A stretch of DNA of 55,995 nucleotides from Christensenella sp. UBA1214 (GCA_002309375.1 DBXK01000002.1:19564-75558); one strand, 5' to 3'. Counted from the first letter of the stretch, positions 16,132 through 25,513 are shown. Numbers and translations are program-made. The notes: generated from the sequence alone by a model not told the origin.

Positions 16132-16155
16132 AGAGCCGCCCCGAAGGGCGGCTCT
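16132..16155 (-). terminator. Terminator of the opp operon
   Basis: Ten-bp stem AGAGCCGCCC/GGGCGGCTCT with CGAA loop (TTCG in the minus-strand transcript), 27 bp past the oppA stop. The T tract on the minus strand is broken (TTCATTT). Confidence 0.7.
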
Positions 16156-16182
16156 CTTGTTCAGTTCAGTATTTCATCAGAA

Positions 16183-17895
16183 TTACTTCTGGTTGACATA
16201 CATGAAGAGGAAGTGACCGAAGGGAGTATACCAGACATTGTTATAATTCGTCAGGCAGAAGAGGTTGGTGTAGTAGTAGAGAGGAGCCATCGGGAAGCCG
16301 CCCTCACTGAACATGATCTTCTCAGCGTCGATCATGTTCTGGTCGCGCTCAGCACCGCCGGGCAGGCCCTTCGCGGCCATGATCTTCTCGGTGTAAGCAT
16401 CGCTCTCCCAGAGACCGTAGTTGTAGGAGTTGCCGTTGGTGAACAGCTCGAGGAAGGTGATCGCATCGTTGTAGTCGGCGATCCAGCCAAGACGTGCAAC
16501 ACCGAAGTTGTGCTCGCCTAGGCCGTTGGTGTAAACGTTCCACTCCTGGTTGTTCAGGGTCATGTTGAGGCCGAGAACGTTCTTGACGTCGTTCTGAACA
16601 GCGGTCGCGATCTTCTTATGAGCGTCGCTGGTGTTGAACATGTACTCAATGGTGACGGAGGTATCATAGCCATCCGCAACCGCCTCATCAAGCAGCTTCT
16701 TTGCAAGCTCCTGACGATAAGCAAGGCTGCTCAGATCGTAATCCGGATACTTCTCCTGGAGCCAGGCGTAAAGGACGTCGGGGTTGACTTCGGTCCAATC
16801 CTTGTTGTTGCTGTCGGTGATACCGGAAGGAACGAAGCCGGTCGCGGGGACCTGGCCGCCCATGGTTACCTGCTCAACGATGAACTGACGGTCGATGCAG
16901 AGGTTGATCGCAGCACGTACACGCCAATCCGGGATCTTCTCGCAGTTGAGGTAGAGATAATAGTCGCCGACATAAGGAGCGATGGTGAGGTCGCCGGAAT
17001 CCTTAAGAGCCTTGATCTGCTCGCTCGGGATGCTCTCGCAGAACGAATACTGGCCGGACTTGTAAGAGGAGATGATCGCGTTCTCATCAGCGGAGAGATA
17101 CCACTTGATGCTGCCGGGTCCAATGTAGCTGTAGTCATAGTACTTCTCATTGGGAACCATCTTGATGTAGGAGTCATGTACCCACTCATTGATCATGAAG
17201 GGGCCATTGACGACCATGTTCTCGGGCTTGGTCCAGTCGGCGCCGTTTGCCTCGACGATATCCTTACGGACGGGAACGAGGGAAGCGAATGCGCAGAGCT
17301 CTACGAAGTAGGGGCAAGCGGACTCCATGTGAACGACGAAGGTGTTGTCGTCAGTCGCTTCAACGCCGAGCTCGGTCGCGGGCTTTTCTTCAGCCTGGAT
17401 CGCAGCGGCGTTGACGACGATGCCGTCAAGGAGATAACCGTAGTCGGATGCGGTGGCGGGATCAACGAGCCTCTGCCATGCATAGACGAAATCCTCGGCC
17501 TTGACAGGCTGGCCATCGGACCATACAGCGCCTTCACGGAGATGGAAGGTGTAGGTCATGCCATCCTCGGAAAGGTCATAGGAAGTAGCCATGCCGGGAA
17601 CAGCTTCGCAGTTGTAGACATTCTCATTGTCGGCAACCTTGGTTCCGGTGGAGTTGTACTTCATCAGACCTTCGAACATATGCATAACATAGGTCGAGCC
17701 GTCAACGGAGCTGACGAGCTGCGGGTCGATGGTTTCCGGTTCGGAAGCGATGCAGGCGGTGAATTCATATTCGCCGGGGCCATCGGCTTCAGTGCCGGTG
17801 TGGGCATGCGGATCACTCTCTTCCTTCTTACCGCAGGCGGCGAAGCAGCCGACTACCATAACAAGGCTGAGGATCAGAGCAAGTACTTTTTTCAT
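16183..17895 (-). CDS. oppA: Oligopeptide ABC transporter substrate-binding lipoprotein (OppA-type)
   Basis: A 570-residue SBP_bac_5 family protein. The signal peptide ends in a lipobox CFAAC, with Cys21 lipidated. Family landmarks are YEFTACIASEPETIDPQLV near the mature start, HLREGAVWSDGQPVKAEDFVY (the classic WSDG motif), and ARLGWIADYND in the C-terminal lobe. It captures peptides outside the membrane for the permease made by oppB and oppC. It is the last gene of a five-gene operon, an unusual position, with a 71-bp gap and a small hairpin before it that could set its own expression. Start ATG 17895 has GGAGGA upstream; the earlier ATG at 17928 lacks one. Confidence 0.93.
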   Translation of the reverse strand: MKKVLALILSLVMVVGCFAACGKKEESDPHAHTGTEADGPGEYEFTACIASEPETIDPQLVSSVDGSTYVMHMFEGLMKYNSTGTKVADNENVYNCEAVPGMATSYDLSEDGMTYTFHLREGAVWSDGQPVKAEDFVYAWQRLVDPATASDYGYLLDGIVVNAAAIQAEEKPATELGVEATDDNTFVVHMESACPYFVELCAFASLVPVRKDIVEANGADWTKPENMVVNGPFMINEWVHDSYIKMVPNEKYYDYSYIGPGSIKWYLSADENAIISSYKSGQYSFCESIPSEQIKALKDSGDLTIAPYVGDYYLYLNCEKIPDWRVRAAINLCIDRQFIVEQVTMGGQVPATGFVPSGITDSNNKDWTEVNPDVLYAWLQEKYPDYDLSSLAYRQELAKKLLDEAVADGYDTSVTIEYMFNTSDAHKKIATAVQNDVKNVLGLNMTLNNQEWNVYTNGLGEHNFGVARLGWIADYNDAITFLELFTNGNSYNYGLWESDAYTEKIMAAKGLPGGAERDQNMIDAEKIMFSEGGFPMAPLYYYTNLFCLTNYNNVWYTPFGHFLFMYVNQK

Positions 17896-17918
17896 TGTTT
17901 TGTCCTCCATATTTTTTA

Positions 17919-17940
17919 TACAAGGCATTCAGCCTTTGTA
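17919..17940 (-). promoter_or_regulatory. Intercistronic hairpin between oppF and oppA
   Basis: TACAAGGC (17919-17926) pairs with GCC-T-TTGTA (17932-17940) around a 5-nt loop, followed on the minus strand by TAAAAAAT rather than a T tract. It is more likely an RNA-stability stem that favours the oppA message than a terminator. Confidence 0.4.
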
Positions 17941-17966
17941 CCGAAGTTAATGCGCCGCGCTTGCGA

Positions 17967-18956
17967 TCATTGATCGAGCATATGGCACGCGGCATAGTGG
18001 CCGGGAGCATACTCCTTGAGTTCGGGCGTCTGCTCTCTGCATTTATCCGTCGCATACGGGCAGCGGGTGTTGAAGCGGCAGCCGGGCGGCGGGTTAAGGG
18101 GGCTCGGGATATCGCCTTCGAGAAGGATCCTCTGCCTGGTCTTGTTCTTTTCGGGATCGGGCAGCGGCACTGCGGAAAGCAACGTCTTCGAATAGGGATG
18201 CAGCGGATGACTGCAGAGCTCATAGCTTTCGGCAAGCTCGACAAGGCAGCCGAGGTACATGACGCCGATCCTGTTCGAGATATGGCGGACGACCGAAAGA
18301 TCGTGCGCGATGAACAGGTACGTGATGCCGAGATCCTGCTGAAGATCCTCGAGCATGTTGACGATCTGGGACTGGATCGAAACGTCGAGCGCGGAGATCG
18401 GCTCGTCGCAGACGATGAATTCGGGCTTGACCGCAAGCGCTCGGGCAATGCCGATACGCTGCTGCTGACCGCCGGAGAACTCATGCGGGAAGCGGTTGGC
18501 ATGCTCGCTGTTGAGTCCGACCGTTTCGAGGAGCTTTGCGATCATGTCCGCCCGATCCTTCTTTGATTCGGCGATCTTATGAACGTCGATCGCTTCTCCG
18601 ACGATCTCCGCAACAGTCATCGTCGGGTCGAGCGAAGCGGAAGGATCCTGGAAAATGAGCTGCATCTTCCTGCGGTACGGGAGCATCTTGGCAGCGAATC
18701 TCGCTTCGCTGTCGTAGATCGTCTCGCCGCCGTATACGATCTTGCCGGAGGTCGGTTCATGCAGGCGCAGAACGGTTCGGCCGAAAGTCGTTTTACCACA
18801 GCCCGATTCACCGACGAGGCCGAGAGTTTCGCCTTTGTTTATGAAGAGCGAAACATCCTCAACGGCCTGGACATAATTGGTTTTGAAAAGGCCTGCTTTG
18901 ACCGGGAAATATTTGCGCAGTCGCTCTACGACCAAAAGCTTTTCGGGCTCACTCAT
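17967..18956 (-). CDS. oppF: Oligopeptide ABC transporter ATP-binding protein (OppF-type)
   Basis: A 329-residue ABC ATPase. Walker A is GESGCGKTT, the signature is FSGGQQQRIGIARAL, and Walker B is FIVCDEPISALD. The C-terminal oligopeptide-type extension contains cysteines and LLEGDIPSPLNPPPGCRFNTRCP, a hallmark of OppD/F-like ATPases that can hold an iron-sulfur cluster in some members. It pairs with OppD to power import. Start ATG 18956 has AAGGAGC upstream and overlaps the oppD stop by 8 bp. Confidence 0.93.
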   Translation of the reverse strand: MSEPEKLLVVERLRKYFPVKAGLFKTNYVQAVEDVSLFINKGETLGLVGESGCGKTTFGRTVLRLHEPTSGKIVYGGETIYDSEARFAAKMLPYRRKMQLIFQDPSASLDPTMTVAEIVGEAIDVHKIAESKKDRADMIAKLLETVGLNSEHANRFPHEFSGGQQQRIGIARALAVKPEFIVCDEPISALDVSIQSQIVNMLEDLQQDLGITYLFIAHDLSVVRHISNRIGVMYLGCLVELAESYELCSHPLHPYSKTLLSAVPLPDPEKNKTRQRILLEGDIPSPLNPPPGCRFNTRCPYATDKCREQTPELKEYAPGHYAACHMLDQ

Positions 18957-20082
18957 TTGTCTGCGCTCCTTCCTTGCTCTTGTTTGCAAATGCGTTCTTG
19001 ACATGCAGCCAGCAGGCGGCTTTATGGCCTTCGCCGTCCACGTCGATCAGCGGCGGCATCTTGCTGGTGCAGATCTTCATGCAGTGCTCGCAGCGCGGGC
19101 CGAAACTGCAGCCTGTTGGCGGATCGAGAAGGTCGACCGGAGTGCCTTCGATCGGGATCAGCCTTTCATGGGTCTCTTCATCGAGCCTCGGCATGGAGGC
19201 GAGCAAGCCCTGCGTATACGGATGCGCGGGGTTGTAGAAGATCTCGTTGACAGGCCCCTGTTCCATTATATGTCCGGCATACATGACCGAGACTTTGTCG
19301 CAGATCTCCGCAACGACGCCGAGGTTATGCGTAATGAAGATGATGGACATGCCCGTCTCTTCCTGAAGATGCTTCATCAGGTCGATGATCTGCGCCTGGA
19401 TCGTAACGTCGAGCGCTGTAGTCGGTTCATCGGCGATCAGCAGCTTCGGTTTGCAGATCAGCGCCATCGCGATCATCGCACGCTGGCGCATACCGCCGGA
19501 AAATTCATGCGGATACTGCTTCATTCGCCTTTCGGCGTTGTTGATGCCAACGAATTCGAGCATCTCGACCGCTCTTTTCCAGGCTTCTTCTTTTGTTATC
19601 TCAGTCTTCTTTTTGCCTTCATCCTTCGCGTTGTTCTCGGCCTTCTCATCTTTTTCGATGTCCTTGTTGTGGCAGGTCAGCGCTTCCATGAGCTGATCAC
19701 CGATCGTATAAACGGGGTTGAGACAGGTCATGGGGTTCTGGAAGATCATGCTGATCTTATTGCCGCGGAAGGCGGTATACTGCTTTTTATCATAGTCGAG
19801 CACGTTGTCGCCCTCGAAATGAACTGTTCCGCCGATGACCTTGCCCGGGGACTGCAGAAGGCCCATGATCGCATAGGCTTCGACGCTCTTGCCGGAACCG
19901 GACTCGCCGACGATGCCCATGACTTCGTTGGATTTCAGGGAATAGCTGATCCCGTCGACGGCTTTGACCTCGCCGACCGGGGTGAAGAACGACACTCTCA
20001 GATCTTTGACGTCAAGAAGGACGTCGTCATTTGCCGGCGTACTTTCCGGTGCGGAAATATTTTTTTCGCTCTTTACTTCCAT
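18949..20082 (-). CDS. oppD: Oligopeptide ABC transporter ATP-binding protein (OppD-type)
   Basis: A 377-residue ABC ATPase with Walker A GESGSGKSV, signature FSGGMRQRAMIAMAL and Walker B LLIADEPTTALD, plus the C-terminal PTGCSFGPRCEHCMKIC cysteine motif of the OppD family. Between the Q-loop and signature it has an extra lysine/glutamate-rich stretch of about 40 residues (NKDIEKDEKAENNAKDEGKKK), which is longer than usual and looks like a flexible surface loop. Start ATG 20082 has GAAAGGA upstream; an upstream ATG at 20121 would overlap oppC and lacks a ribosome site. Confidence 0.92.
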   Translation of the reverse strand: MEVKSEKNISAPESTPANDDVLLDVKDLRVSFFTPVGEVKAVDGISYSLKSNEVMGIVGESGSGKSVEAYAIMGLLQSPGKVIGGTVHFEGDNVLDYDKKQYTAFRGNKISMIFQNPMTCLNPVYTIGDQLMEALTCHNKDIEKDEKAENNAKDEGKKKTEITKEEAWKRAVEMLEFVGINNAERRMKQYPHEFSGGMRQRAMIAMALICKPKLLIADEPTTALDVTIQAQIIDLMKHLQEETGMSIIFITHNLGVVAEICDKVSVMYAGHIMEQGPVNEIFYNPAHPYTQGLLASMPRLDEETHERLIPIEGTPVDLLDPPTGCSFGPRCEHCMKICTSKMPPLIDVDGEGHKAACWLHVKNAFANKSKEGAQTNE

Positions 20083-20117
20083 AATTCGGATCCTTTCAAC
20101 ACAAGATCGTTCGCCGA

Positions 20118-21509
20118 TCACTTCTTAAGGCGCGGATCGAGCGCATCCCGCAGGCCATCGCCGACAAGGTTCAGCGAAAGGACCAGCAGGCTGAGGATGA
20201 TACCGGGGATGAGCAGCCTGTGGGGGTACAGCTGAAGCGATTTCAGTGCATCCGAGCACAGGGAACCGAGGCTCGGCATCGGCGCAGAAACGCCGAGACC
20301 GAGGAAGCTCAGGAAGGATTCAAGGAATATTGCCGAGGGAATCTGCAGGCAGACGGAGATCATCAGCTGGCCAACACAGTTCGGGAGCAGATGGCGCTTG
20401 ATGATCCTGCGCGTCGGGGCGCCGAGGGCCGTTGCCGCAGTGACGTATTCCTGCTTTTTGAGCATGAGCACCTGACCGCGGATCAGCCTTGCCATGCCGA
20501 CCCAATAGAGCAGCGCGAATGTGATGAATATGCTGACGATACCGACGCCGAGCTCGCTGAGCGCTTTGACGATTCCGAGATTCGAGCTGTCGAACCACTT
20601 CTGGAGAGGATCCTTCAAAACGACCTGCAGCAGCAGAACGATCAGAACATCCGGCACGGAATAGATAAGGTCGACGATACGCATCATCACGAAATCGACC
20701 GCGCCGCCGGCAAGACCGGAGATCGAACCATAGATCGCGCCGATTACGAGAACGATCAATGCGGCAAAAATACCGATGATGATCGAGACCCTCGCGCCGT
20801 ACATGCACTGCGCCATCAGGTCTTCGCCCTGCGCATTCGTGCCGAACACATGCGGGAAGATACTCGTCGTAATGGGCAGCTCTTCAGCCGCTTCGGACGG
20901 TGTTCCCACTTTGCATTCGATTGGCTTGAGCTTTGTTTTGTCGCCGCCGCAAAAAGCGTCTAGATCCGCTTCCTCTACGCTTCCGAGAAGCACTTCCCCA
21001 TCCGTGTCGAGAATGAGGCATGCTTTTTCGAGGATGCCCTCGATCGTAAAGCAATAGTTCTGGTTCTTGTATTTGATGTAATAGTCTTTGGAATCGAAGA
21101 CCGCTCCGAGGTGATTGGATGAACCGTTCTGAAGGCTCATGGAATACACTGCATCGGCGTCCTTGAGGATCTCCTTTGCCGATTTCTCCGCCGGGGAGTA
21201 TTCAAGCGGCTTCAGATCGCCGGAGGAACGCTGCTGGATATCGTAGCTGTAGGGAACGATCAGCGGGCCGACAAATGCAAAGAGCAGGATCGCAAAGAAA
21301 ACGAAGAGCGAAACCATTGAAACGGTGTTCTTGCGGAAGCGGCGCCTTGCGTCCGCCCAGTAAGAAACGCTCTTATGCATCGTGACCATGCTGTCCTTAT
21401 CGGATTTGCTGGCCTCTTCGAAATCGGATTCATTAAGATCGTTAAAGCCTTCGATCTTGTCGACATTAATATGGAACAGATTGAATTTGGATTTCTTTTT
21501 GCTTTCCAT
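20118..21509 (-). CDS. oppC: Oligopeptide ABC transporter permease (OppC-type) with large outer insert
   Basis: A 463-residue permease. A cytoplasmic N-terminus (1-70) is followed by the first membrane helix (about 71-93), then a hydrophilic stretch of roughly 120 residues expected outside the cell, then the BPD_transp_1 domain. That domain has GARVSIIIGIFAAL and the EAA-type loop (AATALGAPTRRIIKRHLLPN). Typical OppC proteins are about 300 residues, so the insert accounts for the extra length and could contact the substrate-binding protein. The chosen start (21509) has GGGGG nine bases upstream; ATG 21518 overlaps the oppB end and is an alternative. Confidence 0.92.
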   Translation of the reverse strand: MESKKKSKFNLFHINVDKIEGFNDLNESDFEEASKSDKDSMVTMHKSVSYWADARRRFRKNTVSMVSLFVFFAILLFAFVGPLIVPYSYDIQQRSSGDLKPLEYSPAEKSAKEILKDADAVYSMSLQNGSSNHLGAVFDSKDYYIKYKNQNYCFTIEGILEKACLILDTDGEVLLGSVEEADLDAFCGGDKTKLKPIECKVGTPSEAAEELPITTSIFPHVFGTNAQGEDLMAQCMYGARVSIIIGIFAALIVLVIGAIYGSISGLAGGAVDFVMMRIVDLIYSVPDVLIVLLLQVVLKDPLQKWFDSSNLGIVKALSELGVGIVSIFITFALLYWVGMARLIRGQVLMLKKQEYVTAATALGAPTRRIIKRHLLPNCVGQLMISVCLQIPSAIFLESFLSFLGLGVSAPMPSLGSLCSDALKSLQLYPHRLLIPGIILSLLVLSLNLVGDGLRDALDPRLKK

Positions 21510-21510
21510 A

Positions 21511-22452
21511 TCAGACATCCCCCTTTGTAAGCGTGATGCGAGGATCGACGATCTTGTACGCGATATCGACGATCAGATTCATGATAACGATCAATGCCGC
21601 AAGGAGGATCGTTGTGCCCATGATGATCGGATAATCGCGGTTGAGGATGCTCTCGATGAAATATTTGCCGAGACCCGGGATCTGGAAAGTCTGCTCGACG
21701 ACGAAACCGCCGGTGATAATGTATGCAGTCAGCGGCCCGAGGTAAGTGATGACCGGGATCAAAGAATTGCGGAGCGCATGTTTGAAAATGATGCGCTTTG
21801 TATGAAGACCCTTTGCACGCGCGGTGCGGATATAATCCTGATTTATGACGTCGAGCATGCTCGTTCTCGTCAGCTTCGCGATATGGCAGCTCGGATAGAA
21901 TGCCAGCGCCATGACGGGAAGTACGTAGCTCTTGAAATCCAGAAGTGAGCCGGAGATCGTGCTGAACCAACCGAGCTTGTTGCAGAACACCAACAGCAGC
22001 AGCGCCGCAACAACAAAGCCCGGGATCGCAACGCCGACCGTCGTCAGAACGCGGATCACGCTGTCGATGAACCGGCCTCGGTTATATGCCGCAAGGCATC
22101 CTAACGGAATTCCGACTATTACAGCCAGGATCAGTGCGCAGACGCCGAGCCTGCAGGATATTCCGAACTTGCCCTGCTGGAAAAGCAGCTCCGTTACACG
22201 AGTGCCTTCCTGCATTTTGAGGGAAACGCCCATGTCGCCCTGGACCAGATTCTTCATATAATTGAAGAACTGAACGGGAACAGGTTTGTCGAGTCCGTAT
22301 TTTTCATTTGCGCGCGCAATCTGCTCCGGCGTCGATTTTTCGGTCATGAAAGGACTGCCGGGGACGGCGTTCATCAAAAAGAACGTTATAACTGCGACAA
22401 TGAACAAAGTAAGCAATGCGGAGCCGACTCGCTTCAGGATATAGGTCAACAT
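21511..22452 (-). CDS. oppB: Oligopeptide ABC transporter permease (OppB-type)
   Basis: A 313-residue permease with six membrane helices. It opens MLTYILKRVGSALLTLF with the GSPF motif shortly after and has the EAA-type loop RTARAKGLHTKRIIFKHALRN that docks with the ATPases. It forms the channel with OppC. It is the first gene of the operon, with AGGAG seven bases before the start and a strong promoter about 70 bp upstream. Confidence 0.94.
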   Translation of the reverse strand: MLTYILKRVGSALLTLFIVAVITFFLMNAVPGSPFMTEKSTPEQIARANEKYGLDKPVPVQFFNYMKNLVQGDMGVSLKMQEGTRVTELLFQQGKFGISCRLGVCALILAVIVGIPLGCLAAYNRGRFIDSVIRVLTTVGVAIPGFVVAALLLLVFCNKLGWFSTISGSLLDFKSYVLPVMALAFYPSCHIAKLTRTSMLDVINQDYIRTARAKGLHTKRIIFKHALRNSLIPVITYLGPLTAYIITGGFVVEQTFQIPGLGKYFIESILNRDYPIIMGTTILLAALIVIMNLIVDIAYKIVDPRITLTKGDV

Positions 22453-22523
22453 TTGTTTACTCCTATCCGCTTCGTCCGCAGGCGCCGACAGATGAGCATG
22501 CCTGCAGACAGTACTATAGATAT

Positions 22524-22552
22524 AGTGTATACTAGTCCGTTCAAAATGTCAA
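22524..22552 (-). promoter_or_regulatory. Promoter of the opp operon
   Basis: Minus-strand TTGACA (22552-22547), 17-nt spacer, TACACT (22529-22524), giving a leader of about 65 nt. Apart from this and the divergent promoter near 22734, the 384-bp gap between oppB and the SulP gene shows nothing recognisable; its middle is AT-rich. Confidence 0.8.
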
Positions 22553-22733
22553 GAGTTAAACATATTACAACGATTTACCCTTCCGCCCGCGAAAAAAACA
22601 ATAAAAACATGTAAAAAGCAATAATACAAATTTTATATTCCTATTATGGCTTTTTCGTCCGCAGACCGAGCGTATCGGCGGGCAGGAGCTGCGCTCCGTT
22701 CCGCTTCAAATATGCAAAACGGCGCATACCCGC

Positions 22734-22762
22734 TTGAACGTGGGCCGTTTCTGTGGTATGCT
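22734..22762 (+). promoter_or_regulatory. Promoter of the SulP transporter gene
   Basis: TTGAAC (22734-22739), 17-nt spacer, TATGCT (22757-22762), transcription start near 22769. Confidence 0.65.
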
Positions 22763-22836
22763 ATTGATATGTAAGCGGCAGGCGCTCTGCCATATTCCTC
22801 AACGAGCGGGAAGACCGCATATGGGAGAAACCGAAA

Positions 22837-24591
22837 GTGAAAAGTCAACGCAGCTTAAATGAAGCTTCGAAGCCCGGGCACAGCGATAAAAAAGCGAAAC
22901 CGCCCCTCTTTCAGCCGAAGCTCTTCGTCTCGCTGAAGCATTACAGCAGTTCGAAATTCATCAATGACCTGATAGCCGGAATTATAGTTGCGATCATCGC
23001 ACTGCCGCTTTCCATCGCGCTTGCGATCGCGAGCGGCGTTTCGCCCGAGCAGGGTCTTTATACCGCCATCATCGCCGGCTTTGTGATCGCCTTCCTTGGC
23101 GGCAGCAGCGTCAATATCTCCGGCCCGACGGCGGCGTTCGCGGCGATCGTTGCTGGCATCGTTGCCACGCAGGGCATGAGCGGACTGATCCTCGCAACGC
23201 TTATCGCGGGCCTTCTGCTGATCCTGATGGGCGTGTTCCGCTTCGGCTCGCTGATCAAATACATTCCGATGACGCTGACGATCGGCTTCACCGCCGGCAT
23301 CGCCGTCACGATCATCATCGGGCAGATCAAGGATTTCCTCGGCCTCACCTTTGCCGCCGGCACGAACGCGATCGAGACGCTCGACAAAGTCAAGGCGATC
23401 GCCGCTTCGATCGGCACAGTCAACCTTTACGCATTGCTCGTCGGCTGCATCGGAATGGCGATCCTGATCCTCTGGCCACTGCTCGGCAAGGCGAAAAAAC
23501 TCGGCGGTTTTGCGAAGATCTGCTCAAAGATCCCCGCTTCGATCATCGCCGTCATCATCGGCGTTCTGCTCGTTCAGTTCACGCCGCTCAAGGATAAGGT
23601 CAATACGATCGGCAAGCTTTATCCGGATCTGAAAGCCGGTTTCCCCGCGCCGTCGTTCCCGAGCTTCAGTTTTGAAACCGTCAAGGCCGTTATCCCGAGC
23701 GCATTCACCATCGCGATCCTCGCCGCCATTGAATCGCTGCTCTCCTGTGTCGTTTCGGACGGCATGATCGGCGACAGGCATAATTCCAACCAGGAGCTGA
23801 TCGCGCTCGGCTGCGGCAATATCTGCTCCGGCATCTTCGGCGGCATACCGGCCACCGGCGCGATCGCAAGGACGGCCGCAAACGTCAAAAACGGCGGCCG
23901 CTCCCCCGTTGCCGGCATGATCCACGCCATCGTCCTCCTCCTTTTCCTGCTCGTTCTGATGCCGCTCGCAAAGCTGATCCCCATGCCGATCATCGCGGCG
24001 ATCCTGTTCATGGTCGCATACAATATGAGCGAATGGCGGCATTTTGTTCAGATCATCAAAACCGCGCCGAAGAGCGACATCCTCGTGATGGTTCTGACCT
24101 TCGTACTGACGGTCGTTTTCGACCTTGTCGTTGCGATCGGCGTCGGGCTCGCGCTCTCCGCGATCCTGTTCATGAAGCGCATGTCCGAAGTCACGAACGT
24201 CCGCCGCTGGAGCGAGACCGAGAGTGCGGACGGCAATGCGAAAGCCATCCCGAAGGATACGCTCATTTATGAATTCAACGGCCCGATGTTCTTCGCAGGA
24301 GCGGAGAAGATCCTCGATTTCGCGTTGGAAAAGGACACAAAGGTGCTGATACTGCGCATGGGCGGCGTTCAGGCGATCGATGCGACGGCAATGAAAAACC
24401 TTGAAAACGTTCTTTCGGAATGCCGCGATAAGGACGTCCGTCTGATCCTTTCGCATGTGCAGGAATTTCCGCTGAAGGTAATGAAAAAAGACGGCTTCTA
24501 TGACAGAGTCGGCGCCGACAGCTTCGTTAAAAACGTCGATGAGGCGATCGCTCTGGCTGCGGCTGTATCGGAGTCCGGCTCCGGGAATTGA
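22837..24591 (+). CDS. SulP family anion transporter with STAS domain
   Basis: A 584-residue protein. The first 40 residues are polar; about 14 membrane helices follow (roughly 45-430), beginning with the family motif IALPLSIALAIASGVSPEQGLYTAI and containing NISGPTAAFAAIVAGIV and GGIPATGAIARTAANVKNGGRSPVAGM. A cytoplasmic STAS domain ends the protein (about 465-575, with LIYEFNGPMFFAGAEK). SulP proteins move sulfate, bicarbonate or dicarboxylates with sodium or protons; the substrate here is not determinable. The start is GTG 22837, with GGAGA eight bases upstream, because no in-frame ATG lies nearby. Confidence 0.93.
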   Translation: MKSQRSLNEASKPGHSDKKAKPPLFQPKLFVSLKHYSSSKFINDLIAGIIVAIIALPLSIALAIASGVSPEQGLYTAIIAGFVIAFLGGSSVNISGPTAAFAAIVAGIVATQGMSGLILATLIAGLLLILMGVFRFGSLIKYIPMTLTIGFTAGIAVTIIIGQIKDFLGLTFAAGTNAIETLDKVKAIAASIGTVNLYALLVGCIGMAILILWPLLGKAKKLGGFAKICSKIPASIIAVIIGVLLVQFTPLKDKVNTIGKLYPDLKAGFPAPSFPSFSFETVKAVIPSAFTIAILAAIESLLSCVVSDGMIGDRHNSNQELIALGCGNICSGIFGGIPATGAIARTAANVKNGGRSPVAGMIHAIVLLLFLLVLMPLAKLIPMPIIAAILFMVAYNMSEWRHFVQIIKTAPKSDILVMVLTFVLTVVFDLVVAIGVGLALSAILFMKRMSEVTNVRRWSETESADGNAKAIPKDTLIYEFNGPMFFAGAEKILDFALEKDTKVLILRMGGVQAIDATAMKNLENVLSECRDKDVRLILSHVQEFPLKVMKKDGFYDRVGADSFVKNVDEAIALAAAVSESGSGN

Positions 24592-24606
24592 GATCCGATC
24601 CGTAAT

Positions 24607-24634
24607 AAAAAAGGAGCGCTCTGCGCTCCTTTTT
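24607..24634. terminator. Bidirectional terminator
   Basis: GGAGCGC/GCGCTCC stem (24613-24619, 24623-24629) with TCT loop, flanked by A6 and T5, between the convergent SulP and methyltransferase genes. Confidence 0.87.
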
Positions 24635-24641
24635 GTTTGCA

Positions 24642-25400
24642 TCATTGCTCCGGCTTGACCGACCGCATCGCGAGGAAGGTCGGGATGTTCATTTCGTGCA
24701 GTCTCCCCTCCCCGTTCGTGTCCTCATAAAGATCCGTAAGGATGAATCCGGCGCGCAGCTGCCCTGCGATCTGCCCCTCGAGCGAATGTGAAAACTGCAC
24801 TCCGCTGTCCGAATCCGCAAGCTGCTTCATCTGCTCCGGGTACGTGATCGGATCGAACGGCAGGCGATTGACGATCCTCTCCTCATTTTCATCCACGATA
24901 TAATTCACATAATGATCGGTCCCCGAAAGCAGTACCCCGCCTTTTTTGAGGATCCGGAAGCATTCCTTCCAGATCGGCAGCACTTCGCGCACATAGCAGT
25001 TCGAAACAGGATGGAAGATGATATCGAATTCTTCGTTTTTAAACGGTAGAGGCTTCGTCATGTCGGCGCGGATGATGCGGATCGAGTATCCTTCCCTTTT
25101 AGAAACAAGGCGCTCGCTCTCGAGCTGCTTTTCGGAATAATCGAGAACGGTGCATTCGGCTCCCGCCGCCGCGAAGATCGGCATCTGCTGTCCTCCGCCC
25201 GATGCGAGGCCGAGCAGTTTTTTGCCGGCAAGTTTTCCGAACCATTCCCGCGGGACCGGTTTAGTCGGCGTCAGAAGGACTTCCCATTCGCCGGCGAGCG
25301 CCTTACGGTAGGTTTCGCGGCTTATCGGCCGTCCCCACTCCCAGCCTTCTTCGACCCAGTGGTCGATCGTTTCCGCGTTGATATCCTGATAATCCTTCAT
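24642..25400 (-). CDS. Class I SAM-dependent methyltransferase
   Basis: A 252-residue protein with the Rossmann-type methyltransferase core: motif I LLGLASGGGQQ (about 60-70), an acidic residue after strand 2 (TVLDYSEKQL), motif DMTKPLPFKNEEFDIIF, and a FRILKKGGVLL segment. The WGRPISRETYRKAL start and a PFDPITYPEQ segment are typical of a small clostridial methyltransferase family acting on unknown small molecules. It has its own promoter (25442-25470). Confidence 0.85.
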   Translation of the reverse strand: MKDYQDINAETIDHWVEEGWEWGRPISRETYRKALAGEWEVLLTPTKPVPREWFGKLAGKKLLGLASGGGQQMPIFAAAGAECTVLDYSEKQLESERLVSKREGYSIRIIRADMTKPLPFKNEEFDIIFHPVSNCYVREVLPIWKECFRILKKGGVLLSGTDHYVNYIVDENEERIVNRLPFDPITYPEQMKQLADSDSGVQFSHSLEGQIAGQLRAGFILTDLYEDTNGEGRLHEMNIPTFLAMRSVKPEQ

Positions 25401-25441
25401 TTTCTTTTCCCCCGTGATTTCGAAAAGGTTTCGGCAAAGTG

Positions 25442-25470
25442 ATTATAGCATCTTCTTCCCCCTGCCGCAA
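25442..25470 (-). promoter_or_regulatory. Promoter of the methyltransferase gene
   Basis: Minus-strand TTGCGG (25470-25465), 17-nt spacer, TATAAT (25447-25442). It lies back to back with the lipoprotein promoter 15 bp away. Confidence 0.75.
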
Positions 25471-25484
25471 CGATGTAAAAACAG

Positions 25485-25513
25485 TTGAAGAAAGCGCCGC
25501 GATGTGGTAATAT
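25485..25513 (+). promoter_or_regulatory. Promoter of the lipoprotein gene
   Basis: TTGAAG (25485-25490), 17-nt spacer, TAATAT (25508-25513), transcription start near 25520. Confidence 0.65.

Noticed and set aside
16618..17973. Long plus-strand open frame opposite oppA (451 codons)
   Set aside because: It is the antisense of a clear substrate-binding protein, has no ribosome site and its residues show no family pattern; GC-rich codon usage creates long antisense frames.
18877..20235. Plus-strand open frame opposite oppD/oppF (452 codons)
   Set aside because: Antisense to two ATPases with all canonical motifs; no promoter or ribosome site.
22633..22848. Possible 71-residue minus-strand protein
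   Set aside because: No ribosome site, it overlaps the SulP promoter and start, and its sequence has no recognisable pattern.
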